Positions 45,873 through 55,676 of a stretch of DNA of 64,000 nucleotides are shown one piece after another (within the stretch, counting starts at the first letter, position 1; each line of letters begins with the position of its first letter). The notes under the pieces were generated by a model. That model did not search any database and had not been told where the DNA came from. It saw nothing but the letters and a program-made list of their open reading frames with translations. The DNA lies in assembly GCA_014925825.1 (NCBI GenBank), contig JACGCK010000045.1, forward strand, positions 186,001 through 250,000. Direction: 5' to 3'. The DNA comes from Pholiota molesta. Its lineage: Eukaryota > Basidiomycota > Agaricomycetes > Agaricales > Strophariaceae. The translations under genes and the position numbers were made by a program.

Positions 45873-46599
45873 GGCCTGAGGCTTTCTGAGGCGCCGCGTC
45901 TTTGCTTTCCTCCTGTTAGGGGGTGTTTTCGTTGCTGATGGTGTTGTTGGTTTCTAAATTCTGGGCGCATCGTGCATTTGTAATTTTAGATATATACCCC
46001 GGCCTGCCTGCTTCATGGACGGTTATTGTTTCCATACATCGTAGTTTTCCTGCATCATGGACCATTCTAGCATATCCGGGACTGTTTTCGTTTGCAGTAG
46101 TACATACACTCCTTACCTTTTTAATTAAAATGACGTTAATATTTTGCGTGCATGGTTTTTTGAGTTACGGCGTTTTTGAGAAAGACGATAGTGGGAATGG
46201 AGAGGTGTGTGATTCGGCTGGGTACTTGTCTTACTCTGAAACTGGCACCGCTGAAAATACCGACAATGCCCCCTCCAGCACTACCACAGCCTACCTTATC
46301 ATTTCATTTGGAAGGCCCAGTCACTAGTTACCTTGTATATATACAATCTCCTATATATACATCGGAGGATGGCTCACTGCGCGCGCATCTAACTCTAATG
46401 CGACCAGAGTTCAGACAGGGAAATAATTGATGAGCAGAAAAGAATTAGGCATTTGCATTCACACTTCCCCAGTGAAACCAAAGAAGCAAAGTGCGTTTTA
46501 AGCATCCCACAACCACAAGTTCTAGGAATCTTTGAGGAATCTGGCATTCTTTTTACGATGGATAATTGACAGCCCGTGCACCACCTGTCGTCGAATAAT
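45873..46599. other. intergenic, convergent 3' flanks
   Basis: 3' flank of the glucanase and of the first peptide-gene copy. From about 46550 the sequence (GATGGATAATTGACAGCC...) is shared with 50380 and, more divergently, 48645: the duplicated 3' flank of the peptide genes. Confidence 0.55.
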
Positions 46600-47426
46600 A
46601 TCACTGCTTAATGTACAGGCGAGGGTAGCATGATTGATACAAATGACCAACGCTCATGGAGATACAAGACTTGCACTATGATCATAAGTTGAATACCATC
46701 CCTTACGAATCTGGTAAAGAGACCAACGAGCCCCGACTGTGTCTCTATACAACATTGAACTGCTTACTTTCTACCGAAGAACATATTTGGATCGCGCACC
46801 ACTAAGCTCTGGGCGCCTTTTTCTGGAACCTCAGAAGGAAATTTTTTATGAAGCCAGTTGCGCGTTGTGATGCAGCTAGAACGCGTGCATTCGCTTGGTT
46901 TCTAAAGTTGCAAATAAGTCCCTACCCCGCTTCTAACTAACGTTGAACTGCTTACTTTTGGTTGTTGTTATTGTTATTGTTATTGTTGTTGTTGTCGTTG
47001 TTGGAAGCATGTTTGGCCGCACCCTTGATGGCCTTACGCCCCTCGTGTGATTTGGCAGCCTTCTTAGCACCCCCCTTTAAAAGTCTGATAAAGAGAAAAT
47101 ACGAGTACCATTCAGCCTCGTTCCAGCGCTCATTAACGGTTGAACGTTGACTGCTTACTTCAAGCCCACGGAGAATAGACCTGGGTCACGCGCCGCTAAA
47201 GTCTGAGGTCGAGAATCTACGGGTGCCACTGAGTCGTCATTGTGGTGGTGGTGATGGTGGTGGCGAGCGTCAGGAGGAATAACACTAATCATAAGGGGAT
47301 GGTATCAGTATAGAATCAGAGGCCGGTGCAGATCGAATGAAAAGGCAGGAGCCGTTAGACGTACAGGCTGAGGGCGGAAATCGCAAACAGCACAACAGTA
47401 AGGACAAAGGTTAAGATCTTAACCAT
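46600..47426 (-). CDS. secreted modular His/Asn-rich peptide precursor, copy C
   Basis: Start ATG 47424-47426; signal peptide MVKILTFVLTVVLFAISALS, intron, IPPDARHHHHHHHNDDSVAP and LAARDPGLFSVGLK, with the GTAAGC donor inside the last Lys codon. The next exon carries GGAKKAAKSHEGRKAIKGAA and an 11-12 Asn run encoded by AAC/AAT triplets. With the standard acceptor (TATCAG|A) a G6 tract (47072-47077) throws the frame and a stop follows; an acceptor nine bases further (AAAAG|G) restores it. The fourth exon has two open readings: one ends at a TAG near 46803 (FIKNFLLRFQKKAPRA), the other carries VVRDPNMFFGRK, matching the module ends of copy B. The protein is therefore not settled. Paralogue of 48767-49539. 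Confidence 0.55.
46958..47003. repeat. GTT/ATT trinucleotide tract encoding poly-Asn
   Basis: (TTG/TTA)n on the plus strand, read on the minus strand as AAC/AAT codons in copy C of the peptide gene. Confidence 0.85.
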
Positions 47427-47534
47427 CGTTAACAGTGGGTTAAGTGTGGTAAATTATTCCACGACCGGCGCGAATGTGTTGAGGGGTAGATTTGTGGGGG
47501 GAGAACCAGCTGAAGACAGCGGAATGCAGCGCCA

Positions 47535-47545
47535 CATATTATATA
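47535..47545 (-). promoter_or_regulatory. TATA box of peptide gene copy C
   Basis: TATATAATATG on the minus strand, 109 bp before the ATG. The same 11-mer stands at 49664-49674 and 51309-51319, so it is conserved across the three copies while flanks differ. Confidence 0.65.
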
Positions 47546-47616
47546 CCTTCCAAATGCTCTCCTCCGGTGCCTCGCCGGGATCTGACATAAGAAACGAAGG
47601 CATCCTTTTCAGTAAC

Positions 47617-47775
47617 CACTGCTGGAGGCAATCATTGTCTCATGTAAAAACAGCCCAGAAAAAGTATTTTTGAACGTGTTGCATAAACTGTTCCAAAAAA
47701 AACCCACGGAAACAGCGTTGGAACTTGTTCACAGTAGGCTGTTTCCGAAAGAAACGGCCATTGCCTCCAGCAGTG
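47617..47775. mobile_element. CACTA-like MITE, 159 bp
   Basis: Ends CACTGCTGGAGGCAAT ... ATTGCCTCCAGCAGTG form perfect 16-bp terminal inverted repeats, and the similarity extends imperfectly to about 39 bp (both arms end in AAACAGCC). The element is flanked by AAC on both sides (47614-47616, 47776-47778). CACTG ends with a 3-bp target duplication are the signature of CACTA/EnSpm elements. The paralogous position upstream of copy B (about 49782-49806) has no insert, which is an internal empty site. Non-coding, so mobilised in trans. It lies 72 bp upstream of the copy C TATA box. Confidence 0.8.
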
Positions 47776-47778
47776 AAC

Positions 47779-48766
47779 ATTATTAATGAGTCGGGAGAAG
47801 GCATATGGCTAACTCAAAAATCAAAGTTGAAGCTTGAAGCTTGAAAGCTTGAAGTTCGGCCACCAGTTGATGTCCGTGAAATACGGTGAAAAAAGGTTTT
47901 GTCAGCGAGTCCTAACCTTTCCCCAAAATACAACATCAGCCGTCTCGGCCGAATTAGCGCCCATCATGATCTTCAACGTATTGAATGCGGCAAGATCATT
48001 GTGCCAGACTTTCTCCTTGATCTTCGATGTGGCAGTTTGTTGATTCGTCTTGAGCGAGTCAACGCATTACACTCATGGCAGTTTCTGTGGATGCTTCCCG
48101 CTCTCTACAGGCGACTGTCAAATAATTCTTATAGGCGCTTGTGGGCGTCATATTAGGATCATGATCTACCATTAGCCCGTCACAAAGATCTCGAAAATAT
48201 CAAAATCCACAAATCACACCGACCCACGAGATCTTCTACACTTTTATGCACAGCTGACCTTGGACGCTCAAAGTTATGCCAGTATGAAAGCACCGAACGA
48301 GGTTTGGGACGACGTTTCTGATATCCGGTCACAGATCAAATAGCTGATAAGCATCTCAAGCTGCGTAGCCATCGACAATTCATTGATCCACATGATTGTT
48401 TACCTATGTAGAGTATGATATTGAAAGATAATCACAAGGCGTTATCATTATCATGCGGAAGATCAGATTATTGGAGCAAATGCATAGAGGCACGTCAGCC
48501 AAGTATAATTCCAAGGCAATCAAACCAAAAAAGGAGACCGCATGTACTGGTTGTATGTATGAACATTCATGATCGCAGAAATTCCAAGCATTTCCTCAAG
48601 TTTGGGTATGTATCCGACAACTGAATGATCACTCTTTTTTCAATGGATAAATGACGGCCAATGCACCAACCGTCATCAAGTGATATCACTGCTGAATGTG
48701 TACGCGAGGGTACTGTAATTAATACAAATGGCCAATGCTCGTGAAGATACAGGAGCCGTAATATGA
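47779..48766. other. spacer between peptide gene copies C and B
   Basis: Contains a small AAGCTTGAA tandem at about 47827-47852 and weak frames at 47834-48156 without recognisable content. From about 48640 the shared 3' flank of copy B begins. No gene supported. Confidence 0.45.
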
Positions 48767-49539
48767 TTATAGGAATCCCGCCACTACGACGGCACCCTTG
48801 AGAACCTTGCGTCCTTTGCGTGATTCTGCGACATGAACACCCTCCTTTACGATTCTGTTAAAGATCATTGAGCCTCGACTGGGTTTCTGAACAAGGTTGG
48901 GCTACTTACTTTTTACCGAAGGATAACCAATTTGGATCGCGCTCCGCTAGATTCTCGTAGGCGACTTCGGCCGCGCCCCTCATGAGCTTACGGCTTGTAG
49001 GTGATTTCGCAACGCGAACGCCCCCCCGTACGAGCCTGCAACAAAGACAGATGAGCCCGGCTCCTTGTCCAGCTAACATTGGACTGCTTACTTTTTACCG
49101 CGGCCGTGGCCATGGCCGTGGCCGTGGCCGTGGCCGTGGCCGCCTTTGGCCACACCCTGCACGAGCTTACGCGCCCCGCGTGACTTTGCGACATGAATAC
49201 CCTCCTTCACAAGTCTGATAAAGCGAAGATACGAGTAACATTCAACCTCGCTGCAGTGGCCAATTAGCTGTTGGCTGCTTACTTTTCGCCTAGAGAGAAC
49301 AGATTTGGATCGCGCGCCGCTAACTTCTGAGGTTGAGAATCCTCAGCATTTAAGGGTATCACTGAGTCGCCGTTGTGGTGATTATGGTGGCGAGCATCAG
49401 AAGGAATAGCGCTAATCAAGAAGATGTTATCAGCATTCAATCAAAGGATCAACCAAGGCTAAAGCCTTTAGACTCACACGCTGAGGGCGGAAGTCGTAAA
49501 AAGTGCAATAGTGAGAATGAAGGTAGAGATCTTGACCAT
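48767..49539 (-). CDS. secreted modular dibasic peptide precursor, copy B (intact)
   Basis: Five exons: 49478-49539, 49283-49411, 49092-49214, 48910-49035, 48767-48854; 175 residues. Signal peptide MVKISTFILTIALFTTSALS; spacer IPSDARHHNHHNGDSV; then LAARDPNLFSLGEK. Each later exon is one cationic module: LVKEGIHVAKSRGARKLVQG with a Gly-His run GHGHGHGHGHGHGRGKK; LVRGGVRVAKSPTSRKLMRG ending LAERDPNWLSFGKK; and IVKEGVHVAESRKGRKVLKG to the stop. All three internal junctions after exon 2 fall in a terminal Lys codon (AA|A or AA|G, phase 2), so modules begin (L/I)V and end in dibasic or EK text. The layout suggests Kex2-type cleavage into amphipathic cationic peptides; the GH and His runs could bind Cu, Ni or Zn. 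I recognise no named family. Introns are 55-68 bp with GTAAG donors. Confidence 0.8.
49092..49143. repeat. GGCCGT hexamer tract encoding Gly-His repeats
   Basis: (GGCCGT)n with one GGCCAT variant on the plus strand; read on the minus strand as alternating Gly and His codons (GGC CAC) in copy B. Confidence 0.85.
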
Positions 49540-49663
49540 CTTTGATAGTAGTGAGCTGTTTGTGGTAAGTTATTCAGCGACCAGCGCGAATGTGGTGAAG
49601 AGCAGTAGATTTGTGGGGGGAGAAAGGAAGAGAACCAGCTGAAGATAGCGGAACGCAACGCCA

Positions 49664-49674
49664 CATATTATATA
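49664..49674 (-). promoter_or_regulatory. TATA box of peptide gene copy B
   Basis: TATATAATATG, 125 bp before the ATG, identical in the other two copies. Confidence 0.65.
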
Positions 49675-50499
49675 CTTTCCAATTGAGTTTGCCTTCCAAA
49701 ATAATCGCCTCCGTCGTCGGCAAGTCATCAGCGGTATGCAGTAGTACATGTCGGGATCTGACATGAGAACGGAGGTATCCATTTTCGAACGTGTGACATT
49801 GATTAGTCGGGGCTATGTATGTTGATTCAGACAGCGTCACACCTTGACATCAACATCGCAACAGATCGCAACGGCTGTAGATAAGTACATGTACAGCTTT
49901 GGGATATTCATATGTAGATGCGCTACCAGGTTCAGTATGTATTTCAATTTTGAAGTCCTTTGGGCCCGCTTGGGCCCGTTGATTATCAAAGATCGATCAT
50001 GCCAAGATCATGCATCACAATGGATCATCGGCTGCGAGAGAATACCTCTTCGAATCACAGGAGTGAAGCATCAAACAAGATTTGCGGGGTGTCAGCGGAG
50101 AGCCACTCAAAATGCGAAGTTATGATGTACCCCGACTCCCGAGGATCTATACTTCTGTCCGTTGCACAAGCAGTCTCGTTCGCTTTGAGTATAGTTCGAT
50201 TATTGAACGATAAATATGAGCATTCAATATTCAGTATTAACAATCAACTTAGAAATAATCAATGAGCAGAAAAGAAGCGCGATTGACACTCACATTGCCC
50301 CAGTGAAACCAAAGAAGCAAAGGGCCTGTATTAGTGTAGGAACTTTGGTGATTACAGAAATTCTTCATCCCCACAATGGATAATTGACAGCCCGTGCACC
50401 AACTGTCGTCGAATGATATGACCGCTTAATGTACAAGCGAGGGTAGAATAATGGATACAAATAACCCATGCTCACGGAGATACAAGAATTGCATTATGA
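49675..50499. other. spacer between peptide gene copies B and A
   Basis: The 49844-50160 part is a diverged duplicate of 51385-51700 (shared GGGCCCGTTGAT, GATCAT(C/T) and GCGTCAACGGAGAG/GTGTCAGCGGAGAG blocks), that is, the duplicated upstream region. From about 50290 it is the shared 3' flank of copy A. No gene. Confidence 0.5.
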
Positions 50500-51206
50500 T
50501 TATAGGTTGAATATCTCCCTTACGAGTCTGTCAAAGAGACTATCGAGCCCTGAATGTGTTTCTGAACAACGTTGAACTGCTTTCTTTCTACCGAAAGAGA
50601 CCATATTTGGATCGCGCACCATTAAGTTCTGGAAGGCGCCTTTAAATGCAAAAACTTGAAGATCGAATTCGAGATCCGTGCCACCGTAGCCTGAACGCGC
50701 GCATTTGTGGGTTTGCTGAAGAGACAAATGAGTCCCGACTCCGATTCTAACTAACGTGGTGCTTACTTTTTGTCGGAGCCACTTTTGGCCACCTTCCCAA
50801 TGACCTTACGCCCTTCGCGTGATTTGGCGACTTTAACACCCGCCTTGATACCCCCGTTAGAAGTCTGATGAAAAGAAAATCCAAGTACCATTCAGCTTCG
50901 CTCCTGTCGCCAATTAACGGTTGACTGCTTACTTCAAGCCTATGGAGAATAGACCTGGGTCACGCGCCGCTAAAGTCTGAGGTGGAAAATTCTCAGCAAC
51001 TACGGGTGCCACTGAGTCGTCATTGTGCTGGTGATGGTGGTGGCGAGCATCAGGAGGAATAACACTATTCATAAGGGGATGATATCAGTAAAGAATCAGA
51101 GGTCGGTGCAGATCGAATGAAAAGGCTGGAGCCGTTAGACGTACAGGCTGAGGGCGGAAGTCGCAAAAAGCACAACAGTAAGGACAAATGTAGAGATCTT
51201 GACCAT
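50500..51206 (-). pseudogene. modular peptide precursor, copy A (degenerate)
   Basis: Start ATG 51204-51206, signal peptide MVKISTFVLTVVLFATSALS, then IPPDARHHHHQHNDDSVAPV and LAARDPGLFSIGLK. Exon 3 has the module GIKAGVKVAKSREGRKVIGK but in a frame not reachable from exon 2 through the TCAG acceptor; a G-tract (G5 at 50870-50874) is one base off. Exon 4 carries LMVRDPNMVSFGRK, but the donor that is GTAAGC in copies B and C is GAAAGC here, so the frame reads through intron text to a stop at 50500. Two independent lesions make a functional product unlikely, although the signal peptide and first module could still be made. Confidence 0.65.
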
Positions 51207-51308
51207 CGTTAACAGTGAATTGTGTGTGGTAAATTATTCCGCGACCGGCGCGAATGTGTTGTGGAGTAGATTGGGAGAACCAGCTGAAGATAGCGGAACG
51301 CAGAGCGA

Positions 51309-51319
51309 CATATTATATA
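51309..51319 (-). promoter_or_regulatory. TATA box of peptide gene copy A
   Basis: TATATAATATG, 103 bp before the ATG; same 11-mer as in copies B and C. Confidence 0.6.
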
Positions 51320-51834
51320 CCTTTTGACGAGTCGGCGGAAGGAATATGCCTGAGTATGCCAATCCAGACAGCAATGACATCGGTATAGCAATTGCTGCAG
51401 ATGAGTTCATGTACTGCTTCGTAAATATAGACACGGACCAGGTTGAGTGCTTCAAGTCCCATGGTTCCGATGTCATGGGCCCGTTGATAATCAATGAGCG
51501 ATTATGCACATGGATCATTCAAGGCCGGGAGAGAAGGCAACTTCGAGCGTACACACATTCTGGAAGTTTATGGAGTAGACATGAGTGCGAAGCATGAAAC
51601 ATGATGCATGAAGCTTGAAGCTTGAAGGAACATTGATTTTTGCGGAGCGTCAACGGAGAGAGGCTCATAGCGAGGCTACATATGATGTACTTGACGCCCG
51701 TCGCACGAATGAGTAGTCTCGGATACATACTCGGTTACATATTAAATACGGCAGCATCTGGTAGCATCAAGGTAGTAAAAACCGGCCTGTGTAATGGTTG
51801 ATAAGTACGAAACAATCGAAGTCGAAACGGGTTG

Positions 51835-51950
51835 TCGAACTCTCGGTCAGACGCTGTAACCAACTCAGCCATGGTGCACGATACCAATGACTTTAAATTG
51901 CCATTGGCCGAGAGGCTCGGCCTGATCAGGTTCGATTCCCAGTGATACCT
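51835..51950. other. tRNA-like A/B-box relics
   Basis: The minus strand has CATGGCTGAGTTGGTTACAGCGTCTGA, with an A-box-like TGGCTGAGTTGG and a GCTG/CAGC D-stem as in tRNA-Ser. The plus strand has TTGGCCGAGAGG and 24 bases on a B-box GGTTCGATTCC. Neither strand folds into a complete cloverleaf by eye. Probably tRNA- or SINE-derived debris. Confidence 0.35.
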
Positions 51951-52833
51951 CATCTGCAGCTTGGGCGCTTGGGTTTGGGTCCGGTGCGAATCCCGGGTCA
52001 ACAAGACCTAAAGCAATCGGAGGAGTAACCCAAGTGTAAGAATTCTGAGCTCAAATGTTTTTGGGAAAAACAACTCTCATTCAATCTGTACCTGTAAGAA
52101 TTGCAAGCTACGGTACGTCGTAGTAAGTAAGGTTTATAAGAAGATACACTAAAGTAGCTCACCTCGGATGTCGGGATGTAAAACACATATACATATACAT
52201 ATAAGGTTTTTAAAAAAAGGGTCCGTAATCATGCAACAAAGACAAAATTATAATACAAGAATTGCGCGCGAAAGCATGTAGGCTAAAAGTATCTGAAATT
52301 GACGGAAACAGAAAGAGGCGCGCACGCCATGCGCTCGCGGCGCGTTTGAACGCACGTTCGCATTATTCCAATATGGTCCTAAACAATAGTGCAAGGGAAA
52401 TCCTTTGTACAGGTCAAAGCGACACAGTAAGTACAACACATTATTGCTTTGGCATCGCACCCCGTGAGAGTTGCATGATCCATAGATAGAGTCTGGCGCA
52501 CGCCGCAGAGCATTGTCGGACTTCGCATAGCAGAGAAGATTCCCTAGCAAGTTATTAATTGTGTACGAATAGTCAGCCTGATAGACCTGGTAGGAATCAT
52601 CTCACCTGGCTGACGCTGTTCCAGATGCTCTTGCAGTCGTAGGATTAGTGATCTAGTGCTGTTTTTGGCGCTGCGCATGCAAGCGTCTGGGGAGGGCCGA
52701 AGAGTACGCGTCGATGGCCTTCTGTTGACCAAGCAATGACGAAACCTGTTCCTACGTCCAAAGCATAAAAAGCGAGAGCAGGGAGTACTGCAAACTAACA
52801 ACATACAGACCACATTCATCAGTCATAGCAGAC

Positions 52834-53520
52834 ATGGCGCCACACACAATTCACTTCGGCCTCCTTCTCCTGCCAAAGTATCAGTGGTTGGATGCCGCTG
52901 GCCCCGTGGACTTCTTTTACTCCCACACCCAGGAGTCCATGAGAGCCCTCAACCTGGACGAAGCCACCATCGCGAAAGCGCCGATCATCGAATGGCACTA
53001 CATCTCCCACGACTTCACGCCCGTCCAGGCCACGTCGGGTCCCGCAGGCATCCCCACAAACACCTACGCCGACTGCCCCGCGCTGGACTACCTCCTCGTC
53101 CCGGGAAACGACCTATTGCACCCGCTCCCCGAAGGGTGCGCCGAGTTCCTCTACAAGCTCATGGCGGACGACGGCTTCAAGGCTCTGCTCACGGTGTGCA
53201 CGGGCTCCATGGCGATCGCGCCGACCGGGATCCTGGACGGCCTCCGCGTGTGCAGCAACAAGTACGCGCTGAAGATGGCGGTGAACGCGGGGAACTTGTA
53301 CAAGAACGTCAAGTGGGTAGGGGATAGGCGCTGGCATGTCGAGGGGAAGGTGTGGAGCTCTGCGGGGATCACGGCGGGGATCGACCTCGCGGCTGAGTTT
53401 GCGAGGGTGCACTTTGATCCTGTGGTGGTAGAGTACGCGAAGATTATCGCGGAATATCAACCCAAGCCAGCGAAGCCAGACGCATTCGATTTTGTTCTTG
53501 ACGGAATTGACTTGGCTTGA
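52834..53520 (+). CDS. DJ-1/PfpI protein, isocyanide hydratase-like, copy 1
   Basis: Intronless, 228 residues. Nucleophile elbow ALLTVCTGSMAIAPTGILDG (Cys about 122 followed by Thr), QWLDAAGPVDFF with the Asp (about residue 20) that corresponds to the catalytic Asp of bacterial isocyanide hydratase, YADCPALDYLLVPG, and GITAGIDLAAEFARVHFDP. This set (Asp, CTGS, GITAGID) places it nearer to isocyanide hydratase-type members of the DJ-1/PfpI superfamily than to peptidases or glyoxalases. No signal peptide, so cytosolic. It is the most divergent of the four copies: GNDLLHPLPEGCAEF and a C-terminus ending DGIDLA. Substrate not shown; isonitrile hydration is a family-based inference. Confidence 0.8.
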   Translation: MAPHTIHFGLLLLPKYQWLDAAGPVDFFYSHTQESMRALNLDEATIAKAPIIEWHYISHDFTPVQATSGPAGIPTNTYADCPALDYLLVPGNDLLHPLPEGCAEFLYKLMADDGFKALLTVCTGSMAIAPTGILDGLRVCSNKYALKMAVNAGNLYKNVKWVGDRRWHVEGKVWSSAGITAGIDLAAEFARVHFDPVVVEYAKIIAEYQPKPAKPDAFDFVLDGIDLA

Positions 53521-54989
53521 GGGCGTTATTTCAGAACACGTATAATACCGTTTCTGGTACCTAAGCACTTCGTCATGTGAAATGTGTATGTACTTATTAC
53601 GGTCTGACGATCTTAAATAACGGAATGGTTTGCTTACGCTCAGTTTCGAGGGGAAATTGAAGGACTTGCGACTTACACTACCGTGCCGATCCTTATATCA
53701 AGAGATGCCAAGGACAAACAGCAGACAAGCAAGGCCGACGCGGGCGCGAAGACTCGGAAAGTGTGTTGGTACTGCAACGAGCTGCGCTAGCATACCTTCA
53801 GTTGGTCTAAGCCATGATGATCTCGGCCATTACGAATCTCCCGTCAGACTCGAGTGAATAGAAGGCTTCGCGACTCACATTGTATTCCTACACCTGATAC
53901 GGTCGACTGCTCTATCTCATTCCATGTCTAATTTTAGTCTTTGCTCTCAACGAATAATAGTACTCGTTCTTTTACTGGATTCAACTTCATTAGCATCAGA
54001 ATTCAAGCATTACGCTCAGACACGCGACACACCTTTTGGGTCATACTTGACAGCAGTGAACTTGATGAGCCACTGAGCACCACCATGTGCTAAGAATCCT
54101 CGAAGACGGAAACTGCAGCCCGCAGAACCGGTTTCAACGACGGAAAACTGGACGCAAGACTTCACACTGGACCTCTCCTTCTTGCACGACAGCAACACAA
54201 GGTTAAGTAGACCCGCGTGCGTTTGAGAAGGTGGCTCTAACACTGCAACAGGTCAATCGTATGCAAAAGATAGACATGGTAGGAATCTCACCTGGCTACC
54301 GTGCCTTCTCAGTCGGAGACTGAAGTCATCCAAAGATTTTTTTTTGCGCTGCGGAGGGCCGAAACACGTCGACGGCCATCTATCTGTTGAGCAAGCAATA
54401 ACGAAACCTGTTGCTTCACCCGCAGAAAAAAGGTCTGGAGCTTGTATTTGAGTCCGACGCGAGTCCTGGGTCCACGAATCCTGAAGCGGTCAGAAGAGCA
54501 ACCTAAACAATAGCGCAAAGGAAATTGTTTTGTACAGTTCAAGGCGACAAAGTAAGTTTAACACGTTACTGCTTCAACATGGCACTCAAGGATGGTTGCA
54601 TGGTCCATAGATAGAGCGTGGTCCAGAGCATTGACGGGTGAAACGTCGAACTTCGCATGACAGAGAAGGTGGCCCTAACAGGTCGATCATGTGCCAAGAG
54701 TTAGCTTGATAGACCTGGTAGGAATCGACTCACCTTGCTGCCGCCGATCTAGATGCCCTTGCAGTGGGAGTCCGAAGTGATCCAATGATATTTTTGGCGC
54801 TGCGCAAGGCTGCGCATGCAAGCGTGCGCTACCCAAGGCCGAAGAGTACGTGACGATGGCCGTATGTTGACCAAGCAATAACGAAACTTGTTCCTACGTC
54901 TGAAGCATAAAAGCCAGAGCAGACGGTCGTGTACTGGAAACTAAAAACATACCGACCACATTCACTAGCCAATCACACCCCTCGCAAAC
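53521..54989. other. inter-copy spacer of the DJ-1 array, unit 1
   Basis: Holds degenerate pieces of the unknown gene seen complete at 59590-60385 (-), a decayed bL33m copy (53928-54303, listed separately) and the pre-DJ-1 repeat (about 54310-54900). No intact gene. Confidence 0.55.
53928..54303 (-). pseudogene. decayed copy of mitochondrial bL33m gene, unit 1
   Basis: Exon 2 relic reads FTAVKYDPK followed by a GTGTGT donor at 54031 (intact gene: LSAVKYDPK). The exon 3 relic near 53928-53975 keeps ACTCGTTCTTTTAC...CTCAACGAATA similarity, and an exon-1-like splice site is at 54281-54303. The middle has unrelated sequence (about 54100-54240), so no protein is possible. Confidence 0.6.
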
Positions 54990-55676
54990 ATGGCGCCGCA
55001 GACAATCCACTTCGGCCTCCTTCTCCTGCCAGCGTATCAGTGGCTGGATGCCGCTGGTTCCGTGGACTTCATTAACAGCCACACCCAGTTCCTCATGAGA
55101 GTCCTCAGAGTGGATGAAGCCATCGTCGCAAAAGCGCCGAGCATCGAATGGCACTACATCTCCCACGACCTCAAGCCTGTCCAGGCCACTTCCGGTCCCG
55201 CAGGCATCCCCACGAACACCTACGCCGACTGCCCGGCACTGGACTACCTCCTCGTCCCGGGCCCCGACCCATTCGCCCCGCTCCCCGAAGGATGCGCCGC
55301 GTTCCTCCAGAAGCTGATGGCGGCCGACGGGTTCAAGGCCCTGCTCACGGTGTGCACGGGCTCCATGGCGGTCGCGCAGACCGGAATCCTGGACGGCCTC
55401 AGCGTATGCAGCAACAAGTACGCGCTGAAGATGGCTGCCGGCGCTGGGCTCTTAAACAAGAACGTCAAGTGGATTGGGGACAGGCGCTGGCATGTCGACG
55501 GTAGGGTGTGGAGCGCGGCGGGGATCACGGCGGGGATCGACCTCGCGGCTGAGTTTGCGAGGGTGCATTTTGATCCCGTGGTGGTGAAGATTGTGAAGGA
55601 TGCCTCCGAATACGAACCCAATCCAGCACAGCCAGACCCGTTCGGCCGTATCCTTGACGGAGTTGACTTATCCTGA
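54990..55676 (+). CDS. DJ-1/PfpI protein, isocyanide hydratase-like, copy 2
   Basis: Intronless, 228 residues, near-identical design to copies 3 and 4. QWLDAAGSVDFINSHTQFLM carries the presumed catalytic Asp; note GSVD here where the other copies have GPVD. ALLTVCTGSMAVAQTGILDG has the nucleophile Cys-Thr; GITAGIDLAAEF and HVDGRVWSAAG follow. It ends DRRW...FGRILDGVDLS. It lies 1.5 kb after copy 1 in the same orientation. The Pro-to-Ser change next to the active-site loop is the one difference most likely to affect catalysis. Confidence 0.8.
   Translation: MAPQTIHFGLLLLPAYQWLDAAGSVDFINSHTQFLMRVLRVDEAIVAKAPSIEWHYISHDLKPVQATSGPAGIPTNTYADCPALDYLLVPGPDPFAPLPEGCAAFLQKLMAADGFKALLTVCTGSMAVAQTGILDGLSVCSNKYALKMAAGAGLLNKNVKWIGDRRWHVDGRVWSAAGITAGIDLAAEFARVHFDPVVVKIVKDASEYEPNPAQPDPFGRILDGVDLS

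Larger units (their letters stand above)
51207..52833. other. spacer with tRNA-like relics, upstream of the DJ-1 array
   Basis: Includes the copy A TATA box (51309-51319), a duplicated upstream block (51385-51700) and a tRNA-like patch at 51835-51950. From about 52385 to 52830 it carries the repeat that precedes three of the four DJ-1 copies (ACAATAGTGCAAGGGAAAT; compare 54500 and 58365). No protein gene supported. Confidence 0.5.

Noticed and set aside
47827..47852. AAGCTTGAA tandem considered as a repeat array or CRISPR-like element
   Set aside because: Only a few adjacent units without spacers; a simple repeat (also near 51614), and CRISPR is not expected in a fungal genome.
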